Notes under the pieces: model-generated
What the model was told of the DNA's origin: nothing
Databases searched by the model: none
What the model saw: the letters and a program-made list of their open reading frames with translations, nothing else
Program-made: the position numbers and the translations under genes
Shown: in pieces, positions 42,512 to 51,756 of the stretch
How the letters are laid out: every line of letters begins with the position of its first letter
Numbering within the stretch: the stretch's first letter is position 1
NCBI RefSeq assembly: GCF_015024225.1
Contig: NZ_JACJGM010000003.1
Span: 62,001-126,000, forward strand
Origin: Nocardioides lijunqiniae
GTDB taxonomy: Bacteria; Actinomycetota; Actinomycetes; Propionibacteriales; Nocardioidaceae
Length of the DNA stretch: 64,000 nucleotides
Reading direction: 5' to 3'

Positions 42512-43802
42512 GTCACTCATGCGGCAGGTCCGAGAAGCGCGGTCCGCGCTCGCCGCCTGCCCGAGCGACATGGACGATGCCGAGCGGGTCGATCTCCTGC
42601 GGGAGCTGGAGGACCTCAAGTGCGCGGCGTCGGCCGCGCAGACGGTCACCGCGGTGGAGCTGGAGGCCTCGCAGCGTGCGGCGCAGATCGAGGCCGGTGT
42701 CCGTCCGAGCCGGGTGGGGGAGGGCATCGCGGCGCAGATAGGCCTGGCCCGTCGCGAGTCGCCCCACCAGGCCGCGCGGCTGCTGGGCCTGGGCAAGGTC
42801 CTGACCCGCGAGATGCCCCACACGCTGCGCCTCATGCAGCAAGGCCGCCTGTCGGAGTGGCGGGCCACGATCCTGGCCCGCGAGACCGCCTGCCTGTCGC
42901 TGGAGCACCGCGCCGAGGTCGACGCCCGGCTGTGTGCCAGTGGTGACGCCGCGACGATGAGCGACCAGGGCCTGACCCGCGCCGCGAGGAAGCTCGCGTG
43001 CGAGCTCGACCCGGCCGCGGTCGCCGAGCGTGCCCGTCGCGCGGAGACCGAGCGGCACGTCTCGCTGCGGCCCGCGCCGGACACGATGTGCTGGATCCGG
43101 GTCCTGCTCCCGGTCAAGCAGGCGGTGTGGGTCTACGCGGTCCTGCTCACGATCGCCAAGACCGCCCGCGCCCAGGGCGACCCCCGCTCCCAGGGGGAGC
43201 TCATGGCCGACACCCTGGTCGAGCGCGTCACCGGCGAGTCCACCGAGGCGGCGCCGAAGGTCGAGGTCAAGCTGGTCATGAGCGACACCTCCTTCTTCGG
43301 CACCTCCCAGGACGCCGCCCACGTCGAGGGCTACGGCCCGGTGCCGGCACCATGGGCACGGGCATTCGTCAAGGACGCCGCCACCCAAGCCAGGCTCTGG
43401 GTCCGGCGGCTCTACGTTCTGCCGAGCACCGGTGAGCTGATCGCGATGGACTCCCGCGCCCGCTGCGCCCCGGCCGGGTTAGCCGACTTCGTGGCCACCC
43501 GTGACCTGGGCCTGTGCCGCACCCCGTGGTGCGGCGCCCCGATCCGTGAGTCCGACCACGTCGAGGCCTACGAGCACGGCGGCCCCACGGCCTCCTACAA
43601 CCTGCAGGGCCTCTGCCGGCGCTGCAACCTCGTCAAGCAGGCCCTCGGGTGGCGCGCGGCCCAGGTCTTCAGCCTCTGGCGCCACACCGTCGAGACGATC
43701 ACCCCGACCGGTCACCGATATCGCTCCCGCGCACCCGCCCCACCCGGCCACGTCGAGATCTACACCTACGGCGAACGACTCGAGCTCGAACTCACCGCCT
43801 AA
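42504..43802 (+). CDS. DUF222 / HNH endonuclease protein (13E12 type), SOS-controlled
   Basis: 432 aa. An N-terminal helical DUF222 domain (about residues 10-330) is followed by an HNH nuclease domain: CRTPWCGAPIRESDHVEAYEHGG ... NLQGLCRRCNLVKQ in part, with zinc cysteines and the DH/N core. Such proteins are abundant, mobile-looking families in actinobacteria with unknown biological role. ATG 42504 lies in the SOS box with a -10 just upstream (leaderless); ATG 42492 is possible too. It is flanked by gene remnants, fitting repeated insertion at this locus. Confidence 0.88.
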   Translation: MFESLMRQVREARSALAACPSDMDDAERVDLLRELEDLKCAASAAQTVTAVELEASQRAAQIEAGVRPSRVGEGIAAQIGLARRESPHQAARLLGLGKVLTREMPHTLRLMQQGRLSEWRATILARETACLSLEHRAEVDARLCASGDAATMSDQGLTRAARKLACELDPAAVAERARRAETERHVSLRPAPDTMCWIRVLLPVKQAVWVYAVLLTIAKTARAQGDPRSQGELMADTLVERVTGESTEAAPKVEVKLVMSDTSFFGTSQDAAHVEGYGPVPAPWARAFVKDAATQARLWVRRLYVLPSTGELIAMDSRARCAPAGLADFVATRDLGLCRTPWCGAPIRESDHVEAYEHGGPTASYNLQGLCRRCNLVKQALGWRAAQVFSLWRHTVETITPTGHRYRSRAPAPPGHVEIYTYGERLELELTA

Positions 43803-43814
43803 CGTCGCATCAGA

Positions 43815-44312
43815 CGCACCGCGCGTCTGGCGCAGCGAGTGCGGGCTGATGTGTCGCGGGATCGCTGCGGCCCGGGCGATGCGCTGGACCATCCCCGGCA
43901 TGCCTCGAGCACCCGCAGGACCGGGACGGTGATCGGCATCGTGGCGGGTTTGTTGCCCTTGCCTACTAGGTGAAGGACGCGGACCGCCTTCGGTCAACGA
44001 GCGGATGTAGAGCTCGACGTGCGCGCGCTCTACGCCGATCAGCGCGTCGATCCCGCTGGTCTCGCACCAGGCGAACCACCGTCGCAACTGGTAGACGTAC
44101 AGGTGGTGGGTCGGTCCGGAGCAACGGGCAGGGAACGAGACGGCGGCAAGTTGAGCGGGCGTCATGGAGGCTGGCTGGAACGGCATCAGCTCTCTGAGAG
44201 CGTAGTGGCTGGTCAGGGGGTACTCCGCGGCGATGTCGGCATGACCTGCCGTGCTCGCCGTCGACGCGACGAGGTCAGAGGCGCGCTGGAAGTCGCGCAC
44301 CAGGATCGGCAA
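43815..44312 (-). pseudogene. Broken tyrosine recombinase (integrase)
   Basis: Three fragments of one integrase in order on the minus strand, in three frames. The first is the N-terminal core-binding domain (VYQLRRWFAWCETSGIDALI, AHVELYIRSLTE). The second is the beta-hairpin with the catalytic Lys (RVLHLVGKGNKPATMPITV, then PVLRVLEACRG). The third is the box II start (MVQRIARAAAIPRHISPHSL with HSLRQ). The segment with catalytic Arg I and the C-terminal Tyr are missing. At least two internal deletions plus loss of the end make it inactive. Confidence 0.8.
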
Positions 44313-44328
44313 CGGGACGTCGCTCCCG

Positions 44329-44868
44329 CTAGCTGATCGGGTGGTCGTGCACTGCCGATGAGAGGTGCACGCCGTTCAGCTCCAGGTAAAGCTGCCGCTC
44401 CGTGACGGTGAGCGTGATCGTGTTGCGGCGCTCCATCGTGTCCACCGCTGAATCGATGAACCCGGGATCGAAGTTGTGCAGCACGATCTCGGCGGCGCGG
44501 TGGATCCTCGCCCCTGCCCACTGCGCGAGCACCTTGGCCGGGTCGCGGTGCGTGTAGATCGTCGTGCGCTCGGCAGCCTTGCTGCCCGTGTGAAGCCGCG
44601 CGGCATCCGGTGCGCCGACCTCGATCCAGGCGAGCAGCTTCCCGCTCAGGTCACGCACCAGCACCGCCGGGGCGTCGGTCGCCGAGATGCCCTCGCTGAA
44701 TGCGATGCCCTCTTCGTGCTCGAGACAGTAGGCGAGCACGCGCGTCACGAGGTACGCCTCGGTCTCTGACGGATGCCGCGCCGCGCGCAGCGTGAACTCC
44801 TCGTAGACGCCGCGATCGGTGTCGGCCAACTCGACTTCAAACGTGTGCATCGTCGCGCCGGCCGCCAT
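44329..44868 (-). CDS. YaeQ-family protein
   Basis: 179 aa. The pattern ARHPSETEAYLVTRVLAYCL, ISATDAPAVLVRDLSGKL, AWIEVGAPDAARLHTGSKAA and TTIYTH is that of YaeQ, a PD-(D/E)XK nuclease-like fold protein of uncertain function. ATG 44868 lies 7 nt after TAGGCT (44881-44876), so the longer N-terminus is preferred over ATG 44850. It follows the integrase remnant and has an intact frame. Confidence 0.82.
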   Translation of the reverse strand: MAAGATMHTFEVELADTDRGVYEEFTLRAARHPSETEAYLVTRVLAYCLEHEEGIAFSEGISATDAPAVLVRDLSGKLLAWIEVGAPDAARLHTGSKAAERTTIYTHRDPAKVLAQWAGARIHRAAEIVLHNFDPGFIDSAVDTMERRNTITLTVTERQLYLELNGVHLSSAVHDHPIS

Positions 44869-44875
44869 GGGGCTC

Positions 44876-44881
44876 AGCCTA
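44876..44881 (-). promoter_or_regulatory. -10 hexamer of the YaeQ-family gene
   Basis: TAGGCT on the minus strand, 7 nt before ATG 44868. Confidence 0.45.
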
Positions 44882-44996
44882 GTCCGGGAACGGGTACCTC
44901 TCGCGTCGTCATCACCGTCGCCTGATCGCGGCGGAATGCCCTGGGTAGTCGGCGCCAGACACCAGGACGCCTCGAGCTTGAGGTGGTGCCCTCAGA

Positions 44997-45590
44997 TCAG
45001 AAGACATCAGCGAGTCGTCGCCGCACGACGCGGCGCCGGAGCGTGGGGGAGGCATGCACCTCGTAGCCGGCTTCGAGGAAGACCTGCAGCAGCCCCACCG
45101 ACGCCTCGTCCCAGATCACCTGCTTGCCGGGCGGCGGCTCGATCGGGTAGCCCTCGAGGATGCGGGCGCCGACCTGGGCGCCGTACTCGACGGTGGCGTT
45201 GGCGAGCTCGTAGGTTAGTCCCACCTGGCGCCAGCCCTTGCGGACGACGAAGCAGGTGACCGACCAGACGCCTGGCAGCTCCGGGTCCATCCGCATCCAG
45301 GGTTGCTTGCGGCTCCACAGGCGCGGGTAGTTCTCCCGGGGCTCGACGGCGACCCAGCCGGCAGCCTCGCCGTCGACGTAGCCGATCAAGCCGGACGTCG
45401 GCCCCAGAGTGCCGCACGCTGTCTGCTCGAGCAGCGCGACGTCGCGCTCCTCCTGGGTGGTGTCGCGCCAGATCCATCCCGGCACCTTCATCGCCTGGCA
45501 GCGGCACTTGCGGGCGCCGCTGGTGGCGAACACCGCCTCGACGTCCTCGACCGTTGCTTGGTTGGCGGGGAGCCAGGTGAACTCGGGCAT
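44997..45590 (-). CDS. GNAT-like acetyltransferase
   Basis: 197 aa. A Cys-containing N-terminal segment (ARKCRCQAMKVPGWIW) is followed by the GNAT core GLIGYVDGEAAGWVAVEPRENYPRL, the strand VWSVTCFVVRKGWRQVGLTYELA, and the end LLQVFLEAGYEVHASPT. This is a recognised actinobacterial GNAT type with unknown substrate. ATG 45590 lies 6 nt after TAGGGT (45602-45597). Confidence 0.75.
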   Translation of the reverse strand: MPEFTWLPANQATVEDVEAVFATSGARKCRCQAMKVPGWIWRDTTQEERDVALLEQTACGTLGPTSGLIGYVDGEAAGWVAVEPRENYPRLWSRKQPWMRMDPELPGVWSVTCFVVRKGWRQVGLTYELANATVEYGAQVGARILEGYPIEPPPGKQVIWDEASVGLLQVFLEAGYEVHASPTLRRRVVRRRLADVF

Positions 45591-45596
45591 GGTGCG

Positions 45597-45602
45597 ACCC
45601 TA
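45597..45602 (-). promoter_or_regulatory. -10 hexamer of the GNAT-like gene
   Basis: TAGGGT on the minus strand, 6 nt before ATG 45590. Confidence 0.4.
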
Positions 45603-45659
45603 GGACCACCGCTCCCCGTGCAGAGCGCTCTCTCTCTTTGATCCGCCGAAGTCGTGGGG

Positions 45660-48455
45660 CTAGCGCTTCCTGACCCGGAAGGTCAGGACCTTGGGCCTGG
45701 ACACGAGCCCGGTGGTTCCGGTGACGGTGATCGTCGCCCTGTAGGTGCCCGGCACGAGCTTCTTGGTGCGGTAGGCGATCGCGGTCCTGCCCGCCGACTG
45801 CGTGCTGCTCAGCGTCGTGACCACCCGGGTGTAGGTGCACTTCTTCTTCGCCTTGTTCTTGGCGGTCTTCGGCTTGCAGACACCCGCGACCATCCGGCCG
45901 ACAGTGGGCTTGCCGACCAGGACCCGCGTGACCCCACGAGCCGAGGACGTCACCGAGAACGTGACGCGCTTCCCCCTGGCGACGGACTTGGGGGCGACGC
46001 CAGCCGCCCTGATGACGGGAGCGGCGGTTGCGGGCGGAGTGGTGGGCGGGACGTCGAAGTGGGCTCTGACGATCTTGTCTGCGTCCATCGTGACGACGCA
46101 GGGGTTGGCGCTGCCCGTGCAGCCACCGGTCCAGTACGAGAAGGTCGATCCGGGGTCCGGCGTCGCGGTCAGGGTGACGACCTCACCGTCGTCGTACGTC
46201 GATTCGCAGGAGGACCAGCAAGGAAACGCGCCATCGGCCCCCTGGACGCTGCTGCCGCCCAGTATCTGGACCTTCAGACTGCGGGGCCGGCGGAACCTGG
46301 GTGTCACGATGGTGCCGCCGTCCTTGACGGTGACCTCGCACTCCGGGTCCGTGCCGCAGTCGACGTCGTCACCCCACCCCAGGAGCTCCGAGTCGCTGTC
46401 CGGTGTCGCGGTCAGGACGACGACGGCACCGACGGGCACGTCGGAGTCGGTGCAGGTCGTGCCGCAGTCGATGCCCGGCAGGTCGCTCGTGACCGTCCCG
46501 GTCCCGGTGCCGGTCTTGACGACGGAGAGGGGCGCGTGGTTGACCGTCCCGGCGACAAGCTCGCCGGTGACGTCGGCGGCGAGGCAGAACGTCGTGCCGG
46601 CGCAGGCCACGCCCTGGTACGTGGTGGGCCGCCGGCCCGACGCCTGTGCGACCGCACCATTCCACCATTCCTCATCCAGCCCGGGGGCCTGGGCGATGAG
46701 GTATCCGGAGGAGACCGCCACGCAGACGTCGTCCGCACTGCAGTCGATGTCGAAGATCCGTGAGCGCGCGGTGTCCTGGGGGAAGCCGGCGACCGGCACC
46801 TCGTACCAGTCGTTGAGGTCCTCGGAGGGGTTCAGCCGCCACAGGTGGCCGCCCGCGTCACCGACGAGACAGCGGGTGGCGGAGGGGCAAGTCATGGCTC
46901 GGGGCGCCCACTCCACGGTGGCGGGCTTGTCGCCTCCGGAGGACCAGCCGTCCGTGGCGGGGTCCGTCGACCGCAGGATGTGACCGCCGTTCGTCACGGC
47001 GAAGCACTCGGTCGTCGTGCGGCAGGTCACGACGCTGATCCAGTCGTCCGTGACGATCGGGTCGACGGCCCAGGCTGCGGTGGTCGGCGCCGTGGAGGTG
47101 ATGATGTCGCCGTCCTGGGTGCCGAGCACGCAGAGAGCGGCCGACGGGCACGACACAGCACCGATGGTCGCGGCGCCCGCGACGTTGCGGACGGTCGCGG
47201 TGCGTGCGCCGAAGGGGTCCTCCACGGTGACGACCTCGCCGCCCGTGTAGCCCACGACGCACAGGGAGACGGTCGGGCAGTCGACCTTCTGCGCGGCCCG
47301 GCCCGACGGGTTGACCTGGGTCGTCGTCCAGGCGGAGGCGGCCCCGGTGGGGGAGCTGCTCGTGAGCAGGTGGCCGGTGCCGTCGACGGCGACGCACGCC
47401 GTGGCCGAGAGGCAGTCGACGTCGGTGAGGCTGTTGAGCTCCTCCCGTACGCCGCCCGTGGTCCAGGTCGCGGTCGAGGCGGCAGCGTCTTCGGTGCTGA
47501 TCATGCGGCCGTCGGTGGTCCCGACCACGCACGCCGTGCCCCCTCGCACGCAGCCGACGGCGCTCATACCCTCCGGGTGAGTCGTGGTCGGGGTGAAGGA
47601 CCCTCCGCCGATGCTGCGTCGGGCCGTCGTGCTGGCGGCGTCGATCTCGACGCACAGGCTCGTCGTAGGGCAGTCGAGCTCGCTCGTCGAGTCCGCCGCG
47701 CGCCCCACGCAGGTGGTCGGCGTCGAGCACGAGACCGTGACGTGGTGATTCACGGCGTTGGCGATGGACCAGCTGGCGAACGGTGACCCGGGGGAGCTCA
47801 TCGACTCCATCTCCCCGCCGTGCCCGTCGACGCCCTTGCAGAGCGTGCCGGGCGAGACCGCGCACGAGACGTCGGTGAAAGGCACCTGGTTGAAGTAGTC
47901 GCGCACGTCCCAGCTCTGGATCGGGTCCGTGGAGTACCACAGCCCACCGCCGGAAGGTCCCCGTCCCGCGGCGGCGCACAGCGTGGTCGTCGCACACGAG
48001 ACCGCGGTCAAGGGATGGGGCTGGTCGAGGACGACCCTCCAGGACGACTCGGTCGCGGGCTCGTCCGATCCGTACATCAGGCCGGACTCCGTCGCGGCGA
48101 GACAGAACGACGCCGTGGCGCACGCGATGTCGGTGAAGCGCAGCGCGTGGTCGGTGAAACGCTCCGTCCACGGCCCTGCGGTGCCAGGCGCGGTGCGGAC
48201 GACGCCGTACTGGCTCACCGACGCGCAGAAGCCGGCCGACGGGCACGAGACGCCGGTGACCCGGGCCCTGCTGCTGAACGGCGCCTCGTTCACCACCTGC
48301 TGCGACGTGCCCCAGGTGACGGTGTCACCGGTCTCATCGGGAGCCGCAGCCGTGGCCGGCCCGCTCGGCGGGCCGACCAGGATTCCGAGGGTCGCGATGA
48401 TCACCGCCAGGACCGACAGCAGTGAGACCGACCGCCTCGTTCGACGAGCGAGCAC
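45660..48455 (-). CDS. Large secreted protein with 14 Cys-motif repeats
   Basis: 931 aa. Sec signal peptide (TRRSVSLLSVLAVIIATLG ... ATAAAP). Residues about 65-650 hold 14 copies of a motif like VxCPxxxxCxA (for example VSCPSAGFCAS, VDCPTVSLCVV, MTCPSATRCLV), most followed by a G-x-hydrophobic strand and a T-x-DP turn, spaced about 40-50 residues: a beta-propeller-like layout with one potential disulfide per blade. Two 'bacterial repeat' modules follow (LTATPDSDSELLGW, LTATPDPGSTFSYW), then an Ig-like basic C-terminus. No LPXTG or membrane anchor. GTG 48455 has GAGGAGGG just upstream. Function unknown; adhesion or surface binding is likely. Confidence 0.75.
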   Translation of the reverse strand: MLARRTRRSVSLLSVLAVIIATLGILVGPPSGPATAAAPDETGDTVTWGTSQQVVNEAPFSSRARVTGVSCPSAGFCASVSQYGVVRTAPGTAGPWTERFTDHALRFTDIACATASFCLAATESGLMYGSDEPATESSWRVVLDQPHPLTAVSCATTTLCAAAGRGPSGGGLWYSTDPIQSWDVRDYFNQVPFTDVSCAVSPGTLCKGVDGHGGEMESMSSPGSPFASWSIANAVNHHVTVSCSTPTTCVGRAADSTSELDCPTTSLCVEIDAASTTARRSIGGGSFTPTTTHPEGMSAVGCVRGGTACVVGTTDGRMISTEDAAASTATWTTGGVREELNSLTDVDCLSATACVAVDGTGHLLTSSSPTGAASAWTTTQVNPSGRAAQKVDCPTVSLCVVGYTGGEVVTVEDPFGARTATVRNVAGAATIGAVSCPSAALCVLGTQDGDIITSTAPTTAAWAVDPIVTDDWISVVTCRTTTECFAVTNGGHILRSTDPATDGWSSGGDKPATVEWAPRAMTCPSATRCLVGDAGGHLWRLNPSEDLNDWYEVPVAGFPQDTARSRIFDIDCSADDVCVAVSSGYLIAQAPGLDEEWWNGAVAQASGRRPTTYQGVACAGTTFCLAADVTGELVAGTVNHAPLSVVKTGTGTGTVTSDLPGIDCGTTCTDSDVPVGAVVVLTATPDSDSELLGWGDDVDCGTDPECEVTVKDGGTIVTPRFRRPRSLKVQILGGSSVQGADGAFPCWSSCESTYDDGEVVTLTATPDPGSTFSYWTGGCTGSANPCVVTMDADKIVRAHFDVPPTTPPATAAPVIRAAGVAPKSVARGKRVTFSVTSSARGVTRVLVGKPTVGRMVAGVCKPKTAKNKAKKKCTYTRVVTTLSSTQSAGRTAIAYRTKKLVPGTYRATITVTGTTGLVSRPKVLTFRVRKR

Positions 48456-48494
48456 GGGTCCCTCCTCAGGGGCACAGCGCAGCATGGTGACTCG

Positions 48495-50624
48495 CTAGCC
48501 CCCCACGCCGCTCAGGGGCACGTGGCCGGTCAGCGCGCCGGGTGCGGTGATCGCGATGGAGGCGGTGGCACTGCCCGCCTGACTGGGATCGAAGCCCACC
48601 TGGAAGAGGCACGTCGCGTTCGGTGCGAGGACCTTCCCGGCGCACTCGTCGGGATCGATGAGGAACTGGCCAGGCACGTTCTCGTCCTCGAGAGCGAAGC
48701 TGACGACCCCCGAGGGCGCTTCGCCGGTGTTCCTCAGCACCAGGGTTCGTTCGGAGTACCCGACAGCCACCGGGATCGTCCCGAAGTTGATCGAGGTAGT
48801 GGGGGCCACCGAGAACATGGCCGGTGCGCGGACGGTGCCCTCCAGCGAGGCGGTCGTGGTCCCGCCGGGCTGGCCGCTCACGACGAGCGCGGCCGACCTC
48901 CCGCCGTGGGAGCCCGTGGGCTCGAACAGAACGGTCACCGAACAGGTGGATCCGGTGGTGAGAGTGGCGCCACCGCACCCATCGCTGACGATCCGGAACT
49001 GGGATGCGTCCGGACCTGTCAGCTGGCTGCTCAACGCGCCGGTGGTGGCGGCATCGAGGTTGGTGACCGTGAACGACGTGGCCTGCGTGGTCTCCCCGGC
49101 GAAGGCACTGAAGGAGCGGCTGGAGGGGGCGACCGTCATCGGGCGGCCCGAGCCTGTGAGAGCGATGACGACGATGCCGCCAGGGGTGGAGCGCAAGGAG
49201 AGCTGCGCCGTCTTGGCGCCGGGTGACGTGGGCCGGAAGGCGACCTCGATGCTGCACGACTGTCGGGGAGCGACCTGGGGTGAGCAGTTCTGCCACCCGA
49301 GCTGGAACTGATCGGCGTCGGGGCCGGTGATGGTCACGCTGACGTCCCTCTTGGTGTCGTCGGTCGCGTTGCCGGGACTGATCGTCTGGGTGCCGCTCTG
49401 GTCTCCGACGGCGACCGTCCCGAAGTCCACCTGGGAGTTCCAGATCCAGAAGCCCGTCTCGCCGGTCCCCGTGAGCATGAAGCTCAGGTCGCCTCCCGGC
49501 GCGGCACTGACCCAGAGCTTCGCGTACAGGGGGCCCTGAGCGCGCGCCTCGAGGTTCACCGAGACCGTGCACGACTCGCCGACATCGAGCGTCACGCCGG
49601 CGCAGGTCTGCGACACGATGTTGAAACCCGTGGCCGCGCCGTTCTCGATGGCCGGCTCCGCGATCACCCCGGACTCGTAGGTGCCGTCGTTGGAGATGGT
49701 GAAGGTGGTGGTGGGGGTGGCCACCCGCTGGGGGACCGTGCCGAAGTCCTGGCCGCCGACCCCGCTCGTGAGGTGCGCCCCCAGCGGGTCGACGCCCGTG
49801 CCCTGAAGACCGGTGGTCGCCGAGACGAGGCCAGGCCCGGCCCCCGCGCGGACGGTCAGACTGCCCGCCTTGGTCCCGGGGCCGGCGGGGCTGAAGCTCA
49901 CGACCAGGTTGCACGCGGAGCCGACCCGCAGTGGCTTGCCGGCACACCCGTCGGTGACGATCGCGAAACCGCTGTCGCCGGTCAGCGCCGCGCGGGCCAA
50001 GGCGGGCAGCGATCCGGTGCCGGTGTTGGTCACGGTGATGGTCTTCTGGGCAGGGGCGGACCCGATCGCCACCGTCTGGAAGTCGTAGCTCGTCGGGGCG
50101 AGCGTGAGCTTCCCGCCGGAGGGGGCGGCCGGCCCGGACGCCGTGACCCGGATCGGCTTGGTGCTGACCCGGCAGTTGTTCCTCTCGTTGCGCTCGCGGA
50201 CCTTCTTCTTCGCGTCGGCGCAGACGACCAGGTAGTAGGACCCCGCCGCTGTCCGGGAGGGGATCGCCACCGAGATCTTGCGGGAGACGGACCTCCGCGG
50301 TCGCAGTGGCGTCATCTTGCTGGTCGCAGCCAGACCGGTGTCACCACCGACCTTGCGATCCCGGGACAGCGACAGGCCGACGACCGACGCGCCGGCGGCC
50401 TTGGTGCCGGTGTTCTTGAGCGTGGTCGAGATCCGCATGCTCGTGCCGGCCCTCACCGCCGAGGCGGTGGCGACCTTCGCGACCGTCAGGTCGGGCTGGC
50501 GCTTGGCGGCGGTGGATGCCTGCCCGGGGGCCCCCAGAGCAGGCAGCACCAGCGCTAGGAGGAGCAGGGAGATGGCGGTCCGCGAGGTCGTACGCCGGCG
50601 TCTCGCGCCCGCAGCGGTAGTCAC
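48495..50624 (-). CDS. Secreted protein with CARDB and five ASH-type repeats
   Basis: 709 aa. Signal peptide (SRTAISLLLLALVLPALGAP). Residues about 43-160 form a CARDB-like adhesion domain (LTVAKVATASAVRAG, NERNNCRVS). Then come five ASH/'choice-of-anchor D' repeats, each with F(G/Q)TVxxG at the start and a C-x(4-8)-G-x-x-C pair before a V-x-F-x-P strand. The protein is encoded just upstream of the 14-repeat protein and ends 40 bp before it, so the two are probably co-expressed. No anchor seen. A surface or matrix role is inferred. Confidence 0.75.
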   Translation of the reverse strand: MTTAAGARRRRTTSRTAISLLLLALVLPALGAPGQASTAAKRQPDLTVAKVATASAVRAGTSMRISTTLKNTGTKAAGASVVGLSLSRDRKVGGDTGLAATSKMTPLRPRRSVSRKISVAIPSRTAAGSYYLVVCADAKKKVRERNERNNCRVSTKPIRVTASGPAAPSGGKLTLAPTSYDFQTVAIGSAPAQKTITVTNTGTGSLPALARAALTGDSGFAIVTDGCAGKPLRVGSACNLVVSFSPAGPGTKAGSLTVRAGAGPGLVSATTGLQGTGVDPLGAHLTSGVGGQDFGTVPQRVATPTTTFTISNDGTYESGVIAEPAIENGAATGFNIVSQTCAGVTLDVGESCTVSVNLEARAQGPLYAKLWVSAAPGGDLSFMLTGTGETGFWIWNSQVDFGTVAVGDQSGTQTISPGNATDDTKRDVSVTITGPDADQFQLGWQNCSPQVAPRQSCSIEVAFRPTSPGAKTAQLSLRSTPGGIVVIALTGSGRPMTVAPSSRSFSAFAGETTQATSFTVTNLDAATTGALSSQLTGPDASQFRIVSDGCGGATLTTGSTCSVTVLFEPTGSHGGRSAALVVSGQPGGTTTASLEGTVRAPAMFSVAPTTSINFGTIPVAVGYSERTLVLRNTGEAPSGVVSFALEDENVPGQFLIDPDECAGKVLAPNATCLFQVGFDPSQAGSATASIAITAPGALTGHVPLSGVGG

Positions 50625-50778
50625 GTGTCTGACGCTCCTGCACGGTTGCGGGCAGGGTCCCCGACGAGGGTGCCCGAGTGTGCTGGCGACATTAGCGGAG
50701 AGTGCGGTTCTGCGCAGTTGTCAACCGGCCCCGGGCTAGACCAGGGAGCCATCGGCCGGCTCGCCGCGTCACACGAGC

Positions 50779-51744
50779 ATGTCGATGCCTCCACGGACGG
50801 GAGTGGCTGCGGCCCTGGTGTCGTGCCTCTCAGCGCTCTTCCTGACGGCGTGCGCCGGCACCGACGAGGCGAAGGAGCGGCCGCGCGCTCTCTCAGGTCG
50901 GGCAGGGTCTCCGGCTGGCGCGTCGGCGCCCGGCGAGTGCCTGGACGCGGCGGAGGCGACGAGGAGGAGCGTGGAGGGGGCGCCGCTGTGGGCGAGGTTC
51001 TGCCCAGGCTCGCAAGGGAGCACGTCGCCGGCCGAGGTGCCGTCCGACGCGTTGATCACCCACATGGAGCTCCTCGACGGGCTGGTCGCGCTCAGGTCGG
51101 TGGGTGGGCCGAGGCGGGTGGGGTGCGCGGGGTCAGGGGCTCGGACCTACCGGCTCCAGATCGGCTACGACGACGGCCGGGTCGCGACCGTCGTCGGGCA
51201 CACCGACCCACACTGCGCCGGGTACATCCCCGGCGCCGGAACGTTGGTCGACGGCCCGAACGGCCTCGGGGTCTACGGGCTGCTGATGACGGCGTTCGGT
51301 CGCCAGCACGCCGACGGCTTCGAGGACGCCGCGGGCGACCAGGCGCTCGCCTGCCCGACAGACCCTCGCCAGCCCGACAGCGTCGACCGTGACGGCGCGT
51401 CGGCGTCGATGGACACCGGCTACGTCCTCGGAGAGCGGGCGCCGATGGTCATGCCGCTGCCGGCGGTCCGCGGGATCGTCTGCACCTGGCCGTTCGGGGC
51501 GGAGAGCAAGGCAGCCCGGGTGCGAGACCTCAGCCCCGAGGACGCCGAGCGCGTGCGCATCGGCCTGCACGCCATCACCAGCGGCATGGTCGACTGCGGG
51601 GGGAGCCCGGAGCCCACGCACACCGCTGTCGTCGAGGACCGGACGGGCACCCGGCGCGCGGTGACGGTCGTCGATTCGGAGTGCGAGACCGTGATTCGCA
51701 GCGACGAGGGGTACGGCCTGGGTCTCGCCTGGCTCGAGCGGTAG
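50779..51744 (+). CDS. Lipoprotein of unknown function
   Basis: 321 aa. Signal peptide with lipobox LTAC at about residues 22-25, then a low-complexity linker and two similar-looking segments with conserved Cys (GECLDAAEATRRS, GCAGSGARTYRLQIGYDDGR, DPHCAGYIPG and MVDCGGSPEPTHT, SECETVIRS). No family recognised. It is divergent from the ASH-repeat gene and convergent with ctaA, at the right edge of the accessory stretch. Confidence 0.65.
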   Translation: MSMPPRTGVAAALVSCLSALFLTACAGTDEAKERPRALSGRAGSPAGASAPGECLDAAEATRRSVEGAPLWARFCPGSQGSTSPAEVPSDALITHMELLDGLVALRSVGGPRRVGCAGSGARTYRLQIGYDDGRVATVVGHTDPHCAGYIPGAGTLVDGPNGLGVYGLLMTAFGRQHADGFEDAAGDQALACPTDPRQPDSVDRDGASASMDTGYVLGERAPMVMPLPAVRGIVCTWPFGAESKAARVRDLSPEDAERVRIGLHAITSGMVDCGGSPEPTHTAVVEDRTGTRRAVTVVDSECETVIRSDEGYGLGLAWLER

Positions 51745-51756
51745 TGCAGCCCCGGC

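Noticed and set aside
43479-43814. Continuation of the integrase frame antisense into the HNH gene
   Set aside because: After HSLRQ the frame reads through low-complexity antisense of the HNH domain with no recombinase C-terminus.
45654-46763. Plus-strand open frame of 369 codons
   Set aside because: Antisense to the 14-repeat secreted protein, which has a signal peptide and regular repeats.
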